Shown: positions 23,770-32,358 of the stretch, one piece after another
Layout of the letters: every line of letters starts with the position of its first letter
Numbering within the stretch: the stretch's first letter is position 1
Origin: CAYMAX01 sp964388595
GTDB taxonomy: Bacteria > Bacteroidota > Bacteroidia > Bacteroidales > UBA932
DNA length: 35,751 nucleotides
Direction of reading: 5' to 3'
Assembly: GCA_964388595.1 (NCBI GenBank)
Contig: CAYMAX010000011.1
Span: 1 to 35,751, forward strand
Translations under genes and position numbers: made by a program
The notes under the pieces: generated by a model
Databases searched by the model: none
What the model was told of the DNA's origin: nothing
Seen by the model: only the letters and a program-made list of their open reading frames with translations

Positions 23770-25983
23770 CTATAGCTTTTTGAAGGTGCCGGTAGCCAGA
23801 TTTAGAGATATCTCCTTACCATCGATAGTCGTAACTGCGACTTCAGAAGAAGATAGGACCTTTATCTGTGTATCGGGTGACAGCTGCCTTTTTTTCGAAA
23901 AATCAGCAGCCACTACACCATTCTTGTTATAAATAAGGGTTTGATAAGATGTCCTTAAAACCCAGTAATAATCTTTGTCCCCCATTTTGAACAAAGAAGG
24001 AAGTGATTTTATCTTTTCCGTAGTAGTAATAATGTTCCAACCACTTATAGGTTCACCCTTAACATCATACATCCTCACCATATTATCGGCAGTCAGAATC
24101 ATCAGTGAATAATCCTTACGGGAAGAAATATCATATACCGCCGGTCCTAAAGTGATATTATGTTTAATATCTATAGGAAAGGGAGAGACAATCCTTCCGA
24201 GCCTATCCATCAAATATATCTTGGACCCGGCAGCAAAAATCATCTGCAACTTATTATTGTTCAAGTAGTCTATCTGCTCCACATATCCGCAGACAGGCTC
24301 ACCAAAAGAGACAGTCCATACACCCTTTTTGTTTTCATCGAGAAGTCTGATCTTATTGTCAGGCATCTGTTGAAAATAGTTTTTCTTCCCATTCAGGTAA
24401 TTTTTAACTACAAACGGGCCTTTGGGGATAACGATAGGAGAATCATCCATTTTAGGCACTTCTCTGAAGTTATCAAGTATCAACTTGAAAGATATTTTGA
24501 CTTTACCTCCTTCGTTATACAATCGAGAAGTCAGAAATTTAAAATTAAGATCCGCTGTCTTCTCGTCCACCGAATCATAGTATTTGTTTTTGAAAATCGC
24601 CGCTATGGAATCTTTGCAACTTGAAAGATTCATAATCAATTTCAACGACGAATTTTCATTGGGGTCTTGAGCTGCAGGAGTGTTAGACAGATATTGATCG
24701 AGAGAATAAAAATCAACTTTGGCATTCTCTTTAGAGAGATAAGTCATCGCCGAAGAACTCCCGACTGCCACCCAGTCGGATAACACGCAATAGTAATCCT
24801 CATTGGGGAGCGAGAAAAAGTCACCAAGGACAGCCGAAACATAACCCTTGAAGAGATATTTATTGACCTCTTTATTGGCATTTTTCATAGCAGACACATT
24901 GTCCACTTTCATCAACAATACCTTCTCGTCTGCTTTGCCGACAGGTATGGAAGAGAGAGCTATCTCTTTTATCCCGAGAGAGCTGAGCCACTCCATCGTC
25001 TTGACACCCATATCATTGTTCTGAGTCGCCAAGAAATTGATATAGATATAGTCCTTTATTTTTTTATTGGCATCCAGATAAGATTTATATCCGGCAACAT
25101 ATCTTTGAAATTCAGGAAGAGGAAGGGAGACCACATAATTGATATTATATGGAAGAATCTCGGATACGTAAGAGCGAGAACTTTTATACAGAGAGAAGAT
25201 ATATGCATAATCTGACTCTCCTTTTTGACAAAGAGACTGTCCTGAACCTTGCAACAGATTTGGTTCTTGGATAATATCAAACATCGTCCAATCGGCGAAA
25301 TGGGAGACAAAAGAGGCATATCCGAGATATGGTTTATTGATGGCTCCTGAGAAAAATTTACCGATATTCTGATGATAGATGTGCATTGAGGCGTTGCCAC
25401 GGGATTTTGAATAAACTGAGGCAAAAAGGGTATTATCGAGTATGGAGGATTTATTCTCGAGATGTCTCAGGGAAGATTCGAGAATAATGACTGACGAACT
25501 CGCTAAAAGAAAATTGTTGTATACGGCAAAACTGATATCGGGCGAAGCCGATTTATACACCTTAATGCCGTTATATTGTTTGTTGGTCACCCCTACACAT
25601 CTCTTTCGGAGCAAATCAACGAATTCCTCTTTATTGAGAGACTTGGGAAGAGAGCTTACAAAAAGCAGAGAGACCTGATTCTTGCCTGAATAATGAAGCG
25701 AAAAAACAGACCCCCACTCCTGAGCCTTGTCCGGAAGAAAAGAAAGGAACTTGGTAAAGGAAGGCGAGGGGGCGAGTAATAAGGGATTTACATCATTAAG
25801 TGAATTGAAGTCGCAAAGAAGTATGGCATCGGAAGGAACAGCATTAAGGACATCGATTCGAGAATCGTTAATCACATTTCTCGAATCGGAATGTCCATCA
25901 ATGAGATTGTAAAATACATAACCGATTGCCCCTAACAGCACAACCGCAATTATGCAACATATTACGACTATCTTTTTATTCAC
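23770..25983 (-). CDS. Membrane-anchored periplasmic protein of unknown function (DUF3352-like N-terminus, propeller-like C-terminus)
   Basis: A 737-residue protein with an N-terminal membrane helix (about 5-26), the bulk probably periplasmic. The segment after the helix, VLNAVPSDAILLCDFNSL, resembles the opening of DUF3352-type Bacteroidota proteins. The last roughly 200 residues contain repeated beta-rich units (such as KIYLMDRLGRIVSPFP and MVRMYDVKGEPISGW) that resemble beta-propeller blades. I recognise no catalytic motif. It starts 2 nt after the FKBP lipoprotein gene, so the two are likely made together; a scaffold or envelope-assembly role is possible but unproven. Confidence 0.65.
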   Translation of the reverse strand: MNKKIVVICCIIAVVLLGAIGYVFYNLIDGHSDSRNVINDSRIDVLNAVPSDAILLCDFNSLNDVNPLLLAPSPSFTKFLSFLPDKAQEWGSVFSLHYSGKNQVSLLFVSSLPKSLNKEEFVDLLRKRCVGVTNKQYNGIKVYKSASPDISFAVYNNFLLASSSVIILESSLRHLENKSSILDNTLFASVYSKSRGNASMHIYHQNIGKFFSGAINKPYLGYASFVSHFADWTMFDIIQEPNLLQGSGQSLCQKGESDYAYIFSLYKSSRSYVSEILPYNINYVVSLPLPEFQRYVAGYKSYLDANKKIKDYIYINFLATQNNDMGVKTMEWLSSLGIKEIALSSIPVGKADEKVLLMKVDNVSAMKNANKEVNKYLFKGYVSAVLGDFFSLPNEDYYCVLSDWVAVGSSSAMTYLSKENAKVDFYSLDQYLSNTPAAQDPNENSSLKLIMNLSSCKDSIAAIFKNKYYDSVDEKTADLNFKFLTSRLYNEGGKVKISFKLILDNFREVPKMDDSPIVIPKGPFVVKNYLNGKKNYFQQMPDNKIRLLDENKKGVWTVSFGEPVCGYVEQIDYLNNNKLQMIFAAGSKIYLMDRLGRIVSPFPIDIKHNITLGPAVYDISSRKDYSLMILTADNMVRMYDVKGEPISGWNIITTTEKIKSLPSLFKMGDKDYYWVLRTSYQTLIYNKNGVVAADFSKKRQLSPDTQIKVLSSSEVAVTTIDGKEISLNLATGTFKKL

Positions 25984-25985
25984 TA

Positions 25986-26699
25986 CTACTTTTTGGTTTT
26001 CTCAACGAACTTGTTGACTTTGATAAGATCAACCTGGAAAATCAAAGTGGAATTGCCGGGGATGGGACCATATGAACGTTCTCCGTAACCGAGATTGGAG
26101 GGAACATAAATCTCTATCTGACCACCTTCTTTGGCATAAGTAAGACCTTCGCCCCAACCTTTGATAACTTGGTTGAGAGGGAATTTAACACTTTCTCCCC
26201 TTTCGTATGAAGAATCAAACTCTTCACCATTGATGAATGAACCTCTGTAATTAACTTCAACTGTATCCTGAAGTTCAGGTGAAATACCTGTACCCTCTAC
26301 AAGAATCTTATATTGAAGACCTGATTCAGTCTCCATAACTCCTTCTTTGGTCTTGTTCTCTTCGAAGAATGCTTTACCATCTTCAAGATTTTTGGTGGCT
26401 GTATATTTCTGTCTTGCCATCAGGTGTGACTGGATAATCATCATAAGTTCGTCTTCGGAAAGTTTGGTTTTCTTACCATCCAATACATCTTTGAAACCTT
26501 TAGCAAACTGACAGAGATTGAGTTCTCCGAAATCTGCAGATTTAATGCTGTTGGCATTGTACATCCCAAGAGCGTAGCTGATGGTATCGATTTTACCTGA
26601 AGTAGTCTCAGGAGCACGATCTCCCGATTTATATTTACAGGAAGTTAAAGTCAGCATACTTAAGATGCATACTGTGAAAATGAATTTAATTGTTTTCAT
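25986..26699 (-). CDS. FKBP-type peptidyl-prolyl isomerase lipoprotein
   Basis: A 237-residue Mip/FkpA-like folding factor. The signal ends in a lipobox LTSC with C21 as the lipidated residue, so it is a lipoprotein of the envelope. An N-terminal helical dimerisation region (about 35-120) precedes the FKBP domain (about 125-232), with VEVNYRGSFINGEEFDSSY, VIKGWGEGL and SNLGYGERSYG-type motifs. It probably catalyses proline isomerisation of exported proteins. It opens the ten-gene minus-strand run and has a perfect promoter element upstream. Confidence 0.93.
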   Translation of the reverse strand: MKTIKFIFTVCILSMLTLTSCKYKSGDRAPETTSGKIDTISYALGMYNANSIKSADFGELNLCQFAKGFKDVLDGKKTKLSEDELMMIIQSHLMARQKYTATKNLEDGKAFFEENKTKEGVMETESGLQYKILVEGTGISPELQDTVEVNYRGSFINGEEFDSSYERGESVKFPLNQVIKGWGEGLTYAKEGGQIEIYVPSNLGYGERSYGPIPGNSTLIFQVDLIKVNKFVEKTKK

Positions 26700-26744
26700 A
26701 AAAAATTAATATTAATAAATGTTTTGTGTCCGAAATGCAAATCG

Positions 26745-26752
26745 CAAATATA
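26745..26752 (-). promoter_or_regulatory. Bacteroidota -7 promoter element for the FKBP-led operon
   Basis: Minus-strand TATATTTG followed by CG is a perfect TAnnTTTG match, 46 nt before the FKBP start codon; the predicted leader is about 39 nt. It lies in the 53-bp gap after the agmatinase gene and would drive the ten-gene run down to 15342. Confidence 0.6.
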
Positions 26753-27787
26753 CTATTTTTCTCGGTTTAAGTGAGTATATAATGCGATTTTGTGAAGCAT
26801 TCTGGCTCCGACATTTGCATCCCATTCTCCATCTGAAGATGGGGCAACTTCACAGAGATCGAAACCAATGATTTTCTTACCACTGATAGAGAGACGATAA
26901 AGCAGCCACTCAGCTTGAGCAAAAGTCAAACCACCGGGGACCGGAGTACCTGTAGATGGACAGTATTCCGGTGAGAGGCCATCTATATCAAAACTGATAT
27001 AAACAAATGAAGGGAGAGCCTCAATAATTCTATCACATACTGAGTTCCAATCTTCTCCATTAAAAATCGAGCGATGAATGGTAAAGTCTGTAAAAGACTG
27101 CACTCTTGGAGAAGATGTCATCAGCTCAGATTCGTCCTTGCAATAATCCCTTATTCCCACCTGAACTATCTTTTCAACTTGAGGTATTTCATTGAGAACA
27201 TTGTACATAATCGACGCATGGGAATATGTAAAACCTTCATAGGCTTCTCTCAGGTCTGCGTGAGCATCAAATTGAAGCACTCCGAAACCATCATAAATAC
27301 CCGAAAGAGCCTTCATCAGTCCGAAAGGGGTACTATGATCACCGCCGACGACAGCTACCACTTTGTCCTTCAGAAGATATTCAGAGGCTGTTTTTTCGAC
27401 ATAATCATTGACAACTTTAGATGCGGCATTGACTTCATCAGTTTTATCTGCCAAATCATCGATATCTGCTCCATTTTCGAGAGCATTTATCACCTTCTCT
27501 GCCACTTTTCGAGTTTTATTATTGAGGAGACTGATCTTATCATTGATAGGAACAGTTCCCATTTTTACCTCCCATGAATTGGGAACATTTTCATTGAACA
27601 GATCGACTTGAGAAGATGCCTCTATTATCGCTTTCGGCCCTTTTGAAGTACCATTGCGATAAGAGACTGTGGCATCAAATGGCAGAGACAGAAATATAAT
27701 ATCAGATTCTTCTACAGAATATGGAAGTGCAAAGTAATTGCCATTTGGCAATGATATGCCACAAGGGTCAAATTGCTTCTTTTTCAT
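26753..27787 (-). CDS. Arginase/agmatinase-family ureohydrolase
   Basis: A 344-residue binuclear-manganese hydrolase. All ligands are present: H151 in GGDHS, D174/H176/D178 in FDAHADLR, and D267/D269 in SFDIDGLSP. The family includes agmatinase (agmatine to putrescine and urea), arginase, and formiminoglutamase. PSTGTPVPGGL after the last motif fits agmatinase-like members. An insertion of about 50 residues (roughly 85-138, rich in K, D, N and E) precedes the GGDH motif. The start shares one base with the kdsD stop (TAATG). No arginine decarboxylase gene is in view, so the substrate is uncertain. Confidence 0.88.
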   Translation of the reverse strand: MKKKQFDPCGISLPNGNYFALPYSVEESDIIFLSLPFDATVSYRNGTSKGPKAIIEASSQVDLFNENVPNSWEVKMGTVPINDKISLLNNKTRKVAEKVINALENGADIDDLADKTDEVNAASKVVNDYVEKTASEYLLKDKVVAVVGGDHSTPFGLMKALSGIYDGFGVLQFDAHADLREAYEGFTYSHASIMYNVLNEIPQVEKIVQVGIRDYCKDESELMTSSPRVQSFTDFTIHRSIFNGEDWNSVCDRIIEALPSFVYISFDIDGLSPEYCPSTGTPVPGGLTFAQAEWLLYRLSISGKKIIGFDLCEVAPSSDGEWDANVGARMLHKIALYTHLNREK

Positions 27788-28758
27788 TATCCTATTCCCT
27801 CTTTCATTATGTCGTGGATGTGAATGAGTCCCATATAGCGATTATCGCTCAATACCACCACAGATGTTATCTGATGTTCTTCCATAATATTCAGAGCATT
27901 CACTGCAAGGGCTTTAATATCAATGGTTTTAGGATCGGATGACATAATATCGACTGCTTTGAGCTTATCCAGAGAATGATTTTTCTCGACCATTCTGCGC
28001 ACATCTCCATCAGTAATAATGCCTTTCAAGGATTTATCCCCACCAAGAACCACCGTAGCACCGAGACGATGAGATGAAATGTTGATAATAGTATTCTGAA
28101 TCGACTCGGATTCGGCCACCCACGGCCGATTGGTCTTGTCGAAAACATCTTCAACTTTCATATATAGTTTCTTTCCGAGAGAACCTCCCGGATGGAGCTT
28201 TGCAAAATCATCTGCAGAAAAATGCCTCAACGTAGCAAGAGACATCGCTATCGCATCACCCATAGCCATCTGCACAGTGGTGCTGGTAGTAGGGGCGAGA
28301 TTATTGGGACATGCTTCTCTCTCAATAGGGGTATAAATCACATACTCACTGTGAAGAGCAAGGTAAGAGTCTTTATTGGCCACCATCACGACCACCGTAT
28401 TGCCCATATCTTTTATGAGTGGAAGAATTCTCTTCACCTCAGGGGTATTCCCACTTTTCGAGACAAACATCACTATGTCTTCTTCCTTAATCATTCCAAG
28501 GTCACCATGCACAGCATCAGAAGAATGCATAAATATGGATGGAGTACCTGTCGAATTGAAAGTAGCTACAATCTTGGTGGCTACAATGGCACTTTTGCCT
28601 ACACCGGAAACGATAATTCTCCCTTTACATTTATAAAAAAGATTTACTACATCAACGAAACAATCAGATATGCTGTTTTTTTGATCAATCACTGCCTTCG
28701 CTTCCATTTCCAACACTTTCAATGCAGCTGTTTTAATCGTTTTCTCGTTTTTTTTCAT
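27787..28758 (-). CDS. kdsD: D-arabinose-5-phosphate isomerase
   Basis: KdsD (KpsF/GutQ family) converts ribulose 5-phosphate to arabinose 5-phosphate, the first step towards Kdo of the LPS inner core. The 323 residues have a SIS sugar-isomerase domain (about 35-180) with SGVGKSAIVATK (51-62, K55) and SSDAVHGDLGMI (79-90, H84), the conserved LHPGGSLGKKL (188-198), and two CBS modules (about 205-323). Length is typical. It is translationally coupled to the agmatinase-family gene and divergent from recQ. Confidence 0.94.
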   Translation of the reverse strand: MKKNEKTIKTAALKVLEMEAKAVIDQKNSISDCFVDVVNLFYKCKGRIIVSGVGKSAIVATKIVATFNSTGTPSIFMHSSDAVHGDLGMIKEEDIVMFVSKSGNTPEVKRILPLIKDMGNTVVVMVANKDSYLALHSEYVIYTPIEREACPNNLAPTTSTTVQMAMGDAIAMSLATLRHFSADDFAKLHPGGSLGKKLYMKVEDVFDKTNRPWVAESESIQNTIINISSHRLGATVVLGGDKSLKGIITDGDVRRMVEKNHSLDKLKAVDIMSSDPKTIDIKALAVNALNIMEEHQITSVVVLSDNRYMGLIHIHDIMKEGIG

Positions 28759-28801
28759 AAAAAATTTTGCAGACTATAAACAATTAGATAACTTAGAGGC
28801 A

Positions 28802-28809
28802 CAAAGGTA
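28802..28809 (-). promoter_or_regulatory. Bacteroidota -7 promoter element for kdsD
   Basis: Minus-strand TACCTTTG followed by TG is a perfect TAnnTTTG match 44 nt before the kdsD start codon, in the 57-bp gap shared with divergent recQ. A weaker plus-strand box for recQ, TAACTTAG (28789-28796), would overlap the predicted kdsD start region. Confidence 0.55.
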
Positions 28810-28815
28810 ATAAAT

Positions 28816-31029
28816 ATGAAGATTACTTCTGAGATATTGCATGCCAAATTAAAAGAGTTTTTTGGTTTCGATTCTTTCAAAGGAGAACAGGAAAAAATTA
28901 TTACCAATCTCATAGAAGGCAATGACTCTTTTGTTCTTATGCCCACCGGCGGAGGCAAGTCTCTTTGTTACCAGCTTCCTGCATTAATTATGCCAGGCAC
29001 TGCGATAGTAGTTTCACCACTTATTGCACTGATGAAAAATCAGGTAGATGCCATCAGAGGATTCATCGCCAATAATGATGGCACTGCCCATTTTCTCAAT
29101 TCATCTCTCAACAAAGCTCAAATACAGGAGGTGAAAGACGATTTATTGAAAGGAGTCACCAAACTTTTATATGTAGCTCCGGAATCTCTTACCAAAGAGG
29201 AAAATGTCCAATTTTTCAAACAATTGACCATCTCTTTCTATGCCATTGACGAAGCTCACTGTATCTCTGAATGGGGACACGATTTCCGTCCGGAATATCG
29301 CAGGATTCATCAATTGGTCGAAGAGATAGGACATGCCCCCATCATAGCTCTTACTGCCACGGCTACTCCGAAAGTGCAGTCTGACATTCAGAAAAATCTG
29401 ATGATGACTCAGGCTACAGTCTTCAAAGATTCCTTCAACAGGCCCAATCTCTACTACGAAATCAGAGATAAATCCAATGTCAAGAAAGAGCTCATCAAAT
29501 TTATCAAAGACAATTCAGGGAAGTCGGGCATTGTGTACTGCTTGAGCAGAAAGAAGGTCGAAGAAATAGCAGAATTGCTCAATGTCAATGACATCAAAGC
29601 ACTTCCATACCACGCCGGCATGGATGCAGCTACCAGAGCCAAGACTCAGGATATGTTTCTTATGGAAGATATCGATGTCATAGTAGCTACCATCGCTTTT
29701 GGTATGGGTATTGACAAGCCAGACGTGAGGTTCGTGATTCATTATGACATTCCCAAAAGTCTCGAAGGTTATTATCAGGAGACAGGTCGTGCCGGAAGAG
29801 ACGGCAGGGAAGGACAATGTATTGCTTTCTACAGCTATAAAGACATCCAGAAGCTTGAGAAATTTATGCAGGGCAAACCCATTTCTGAACAGGAAATAGG
29901 CAAACAACTCCTCCTTGAGACTGTCTCTTATGCAGAATCCAATCGTTGCCGGAGGAAGATTCTCCTCAACTATTTTGGTGAAGATTACAATCAGGACAAT
30001 TGTGGCAACTGCGACAATTGTCTCCATCCCAAAAAGGAATTCGATGGTCAAGAAGATATTGCACTCGTTATTGAGCTGATTATGTCGATGAAAGAATTCT
30101 TCAAAGCAGAGCATTTGGCCAATATTCTTTCCGGCACATCCAATTCTATTATCAAGTCATATAACCATCATCAGCACGAATTGTTCGGAATCGGCAAGGA
30201 TAAAGGTGTTCGTTTCTGGCTGGCTGTCATACGTCAGGGCCTCGTTCTCCACTTTCTTGACAAGAACATAGAGCAGTATGGACTCATCTATGTTACCAAA
30301 AAAGGAGAAGATTTTTATAAAAATCCCTATCCTGTCATGTTGGTAGAAGATAGAGAATTTTCCGAAACTACAGGTGAAGATGATGATGATGGCTCTACCA
30401 TTGGCAATTCAAAACACAGTATGGTAGGAGATGGTGGCGACCCCGTTTTGTTTTCGATGCTCAAAGATCTTCGCAAAGATGTCTCTAAAAGACTCTCTCT
30501 TCCGTCGTTTGTCATCTTCTCCGATCCATCTTTGAAAGATATGTCCATTCAATATCCCATCACCATTTCAGAACTTACCAATTGCCAGGGAGTGGGAGAA
30601 GGGAAAGCTATCAAATACGGAGCTGAATTTCTCTCTCTGATTGATAAATATGTCCAAGAGAATGAAATCTCCCGTCCCAATGACTTCATTGTGAAGTCAG
30701 TCGTCAACAAGTCCACCAACAAAGTATACATCATTCAAAGTATAGATAGGAAAATACCTCTAGAAGATATTGCTGAGGCCAAAAACATAGAGTTGATAGA
30801 TGTCATCGAAGATATTGAATCTATCATCAGTTCAGGGACCAAACTCAATATCGATTATTACATTCGTCAGACCATTGATGACGATAAGGTGGACGATATT
30901 TACGATTATTTCCGCAATGAAGCTACGACTGACTCCATCGAAGATGCCATCTCAGAACTCGGGCGAGATTTCACTGAAGAGGAAATCCGTCTTGTCAGGA
31001 TTAAATTTCTGAGTGAAGTAGCCAACTAA
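28816..31029 (+). CDS. recQ: ATP-dependent DNA helicase RecQ
   Basis: A 737-residue superfamily 2 helicase that unwinds DNA 3' to 5' in repair and recombination. Helicase motifs: Walker A MPTGGGKS (42-49, K48), DEAH (145-148), and TIAFGMGIDKPDVR and QETGRAGRDG in domain 2. The zinc-binding cysteines C378, C396, C399 and C402 lead into the RQC winged helix (about 408-510). An acidic linker (EDDDDG, 521-526) precedes an HRDC domain (about 543-616). A further C-terminal part of about 118 residues makes it longer than E. coli RecQ (about 610 residues). It converges with miaA, with 8 bp between the stop codons. Confidence 0.95.
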   Translation: MKITSEILHAKLKEFFGFDSFKGEQEKIITNLIEGNDSFVLMPTGGGKSLCYQLPALIMPGTAIVVSPLIALMKNQVDAIRGFIANNDGTAHFLNSSLNKAQIQEVKDDLLKGVTKLLYVAPESLTKEENVQFFKQLTISFYAIDEAHCISEWGHDFRPEYRRIHQLVEEIGHAPIIALTATATPKVQSDIQKNLMMTQATVFKDSFNRPNLYYEIRDKSNVKKELIKFIKDNSGKSGIVYCLSRKKVEEIAELLNVNDIKALPYHAGMDAATRAKTQDMFLMEDIDVIVATIAFGMGIDKPDVRFVIHYDIPKSLEGYYQETGRAGRDGREGQCIAFYSYKDIQKLEKFMQGKPISEQEIGKQLLLETVSYAESNRCRRKILLNYFGEDYNQDNCGNCDNCLHPKKEFDGQEDIALVIELIMSMKEFFKAEHLANILSGTSNSIIKSYNHHQHELFGIGKDKGVRFWLAVIRQGLVLHFLDKNIEQYGLIYVTKKGEDFYKNPYPVMLVEDREFSETTGEDDDDGSTIGNSKHSMVGDGGDPVLFSMLKDLRKDVSKRLSLPSFVIFSDPSLKDMSIQYPITISELTNCQGVGEGKAIKYGAEFLSLIDKYVQENEISRPNDFIVKSVVNKSTNKVYIIQSIDRKIPLEDIAEAKNIELIDVIEDIESIISSGTKLNIDYYIRQTIDDDKVDDIYDYFRNEATTDSIEDAISELGRDFTEEEIRLVRIKFLSEVAN

Positions 31030-31037
31030 TCATCAGG

Positions 31038-31874
31038 TTATAACTCTTTTCTCCAGTATGTCATCTGACGTTTGGCATAGTGTCGTGTGTTGCGTTTCAC
31101 GAGTTCCCTAGCCTCGTCCAAAGATGTTAATCCATCGAAATAATCGAAAATCTCTCTGTAGCCTACTGTCCTGAGAGCAGGCAACTCTCTATATGGAGTA
31201 AGGGCTCTCACCTCTTCCACCAACCCATTATCGAACATCTTATCTACCCGGAGATTGATACGCCGGTAGAGCTCTTCTCTGGGGAGAGACATAAAGATAC
31301 GTTCTATCTTAAATGGCCTCACTTTTTTGATTCCAGATTTGAAAGAAGAAAACTTCCTGCCGGTAGCGATTGTGACTTCAAGAGCTCTTATTATCCTGCG
31401 TTGATTGGCAATATCCATAGTTGAATATGATTCAGGGTCAAGAATTTTCAATTCTCTTCTCAAAGATTCTATCCCCTCCTCTTTCAATCTTCTGTTCAAC
31501 TCTTCACGAAGCTCATAATCGGCTTCAGGGAGATCGTCAAGACCATAACATAGTGCATCTGCATAAAGGCCTGAGCCACCCACCATCACCAAATGGTCGT
31601 GGTCAAGAAACAATTTATCCAATAAGGCCAAGGCGTCCACTTCATATTTTCCGGCATTGTAGCATTGAGTCACAGAATGTGAGAAAATAAAATAATGCTT
31701 TACCAAAGCCAACTGCTCAGGAGAGGGAGGTGCAGTACCTATCTTCATCTCAGAATATATCTGACGAGAATCGCAGGAGATAATGGGAGAACCATATTCC
31801 AACGCAAGCTTTATGCTATAATCGGTCTTCCCTACTGCTGTAGGGCCCAAAATAAGAGTAAGAACCTTTTCCAT
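31038..31874 (-). CDS. miaA: tRNA dimethylallyltransferase
   Basis: MiaA adds a dimethylallyl group to A37 of tRNAs reading codons that start with U. With the chosen start the protein has 278 residues: P-loop GPTAVGKT (10-17), SCDSRQIYSEMKIGTAPPS, and the VGGSGLYADAL and FDYFDGL segments. The open frame reaches 31952 inside the upstream gene, but ATG 31874 is 4 nt after that gene's stop and directly precedes the P-loop, as in other MiaA proteins. It is slightly shorter than the usual 300 or so residues. Confidence 0.95.
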   Translation of the reverse strand: MEKVLTLILGPTAVGKTDYSIKLALEYGSPIISCDSRQIYSEMKIGTAPPSPEQLALVKHYFIFSHSVTQCYNAGKYEVDALALLDKLFLDHDHLVMVGGSGLYADALCYGLDDLPEADYELREELNRRLKEEGIESLRRELKILDPESYSTMDIANQRRIIRALEVTIATGRKFSSFKSGIKKVRPFKIERIFMSLPREELYRRINLRVDKMFDNGLVEEVRALTPYRELPALRTVGYREIFDYFDGLTSLDEARELVKRNTRHYAKRQMTYWRKEL

Positions 31875-31878
31875 GGGA

Positions 31879-32358
31879 TTAATCCTCTTCTTCTCCCCCT
31901 TCTCCCGGCGAAATCTCCTCCATCTCCTGCAGATACTCAGGAAAATCATCATACTTGTCGGAGAATTGGTCTGGATTGGGACCCTTCTCCTGAATCACTC
32001 TGGGATAGGAAGCACGAGGGGTCTCTTCCTCCTCAGAGAGATATTCCAATAGAATAAAGCGATGATGGGTGAGATTGTAGACATATCGAAGGAGTCTCTC
32101 TTTGCGAGCGAGTGTCTTCTCTATGGTGACTGTATCTATAGTCTCCGATGACAACCCACTGATGTCGAAAAGACCATATTCATGTATCACTTTGTCAGTG
32201 GCGTCGATACTCTCGAACACTATCATCTGATCAGGTGCAAAGCCCAATTCGTTTTGGAGAAAAGTATTGAGGGCAAAGAGCTTCATCTCGCCTCTGAATT
32301 CGTATTCTCTATAAAACAATTTATTACCGGGGATGGATGCTTTATATCTCAGTATCAT
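31879..32358 (-). CDS. Plasmid pRiA4b ORF-3-like protein
   Basis: A 159-residue protein resembling the pRiA4b ORF-3 family: it starts MILRYKASIPG, has a middle part with LQNELGFAPDQMIVFES and LRYVYNLTHHRFILLEYL, and ends in an acidic tail rich in E and D. This family is widespread in chromosomes and its function is not known. Its start lies 17 nt inside the end of the acyl-CoA reductase gene and it stops 4 nt before miaA, so it is part of the hexokinase operon. The family is sometimes labelled an IS1096 passenger, but no transposon features are seen here. Confidence 0.75.
   Translation of the reverse strand: MILRYKASIPGNKLFYREYEFRGEMKLFALNTFLQNELGFAPDQMIVFESIDATDKVIHEYGLFDISGLSSETIDTVTIEKTLARKERLLRYVYNLTHHRFILLEYLSEEEETPRASYPRVIQEKGPNPDQFSDKYDDFPEYLQEMEEISPGEGGEEED

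Noticed and set aside
28192..28779. 195-aa open frame on the plus strand opposite kdsD
   Set aside because: The opposite strand encodes the well-conserved KdsD SIS and CBS domains; the plus-strand product looks like random histidine-rich translation.
29515..30114. 199-aa open frame on the minus strand opposite recQ
   Set aside because: It is a shadow of the recQ reading frame; recQ has full helicase motifs throughout this stretch and the antisense product shows no domain.
31027..31040. Bidirectional terminator between recQ and miaA
   Set aside because: Only 8 bp separate the stop codons and I see no stem-loop with a T-tract there.
31875..31952. N-terminal extension of miaA by 26 residues
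   Set aside because: It overlaps the pRiA4b-like gene, and MiaA proteins start just before the P-loop.
31879..32358. Mobile element suggested by the pRiA4b / IS1096-passenger family name
   Set aside because: No transposase, terminal inverted repeats or target-site duplication is visible; the gene is tightly packed in an operon.
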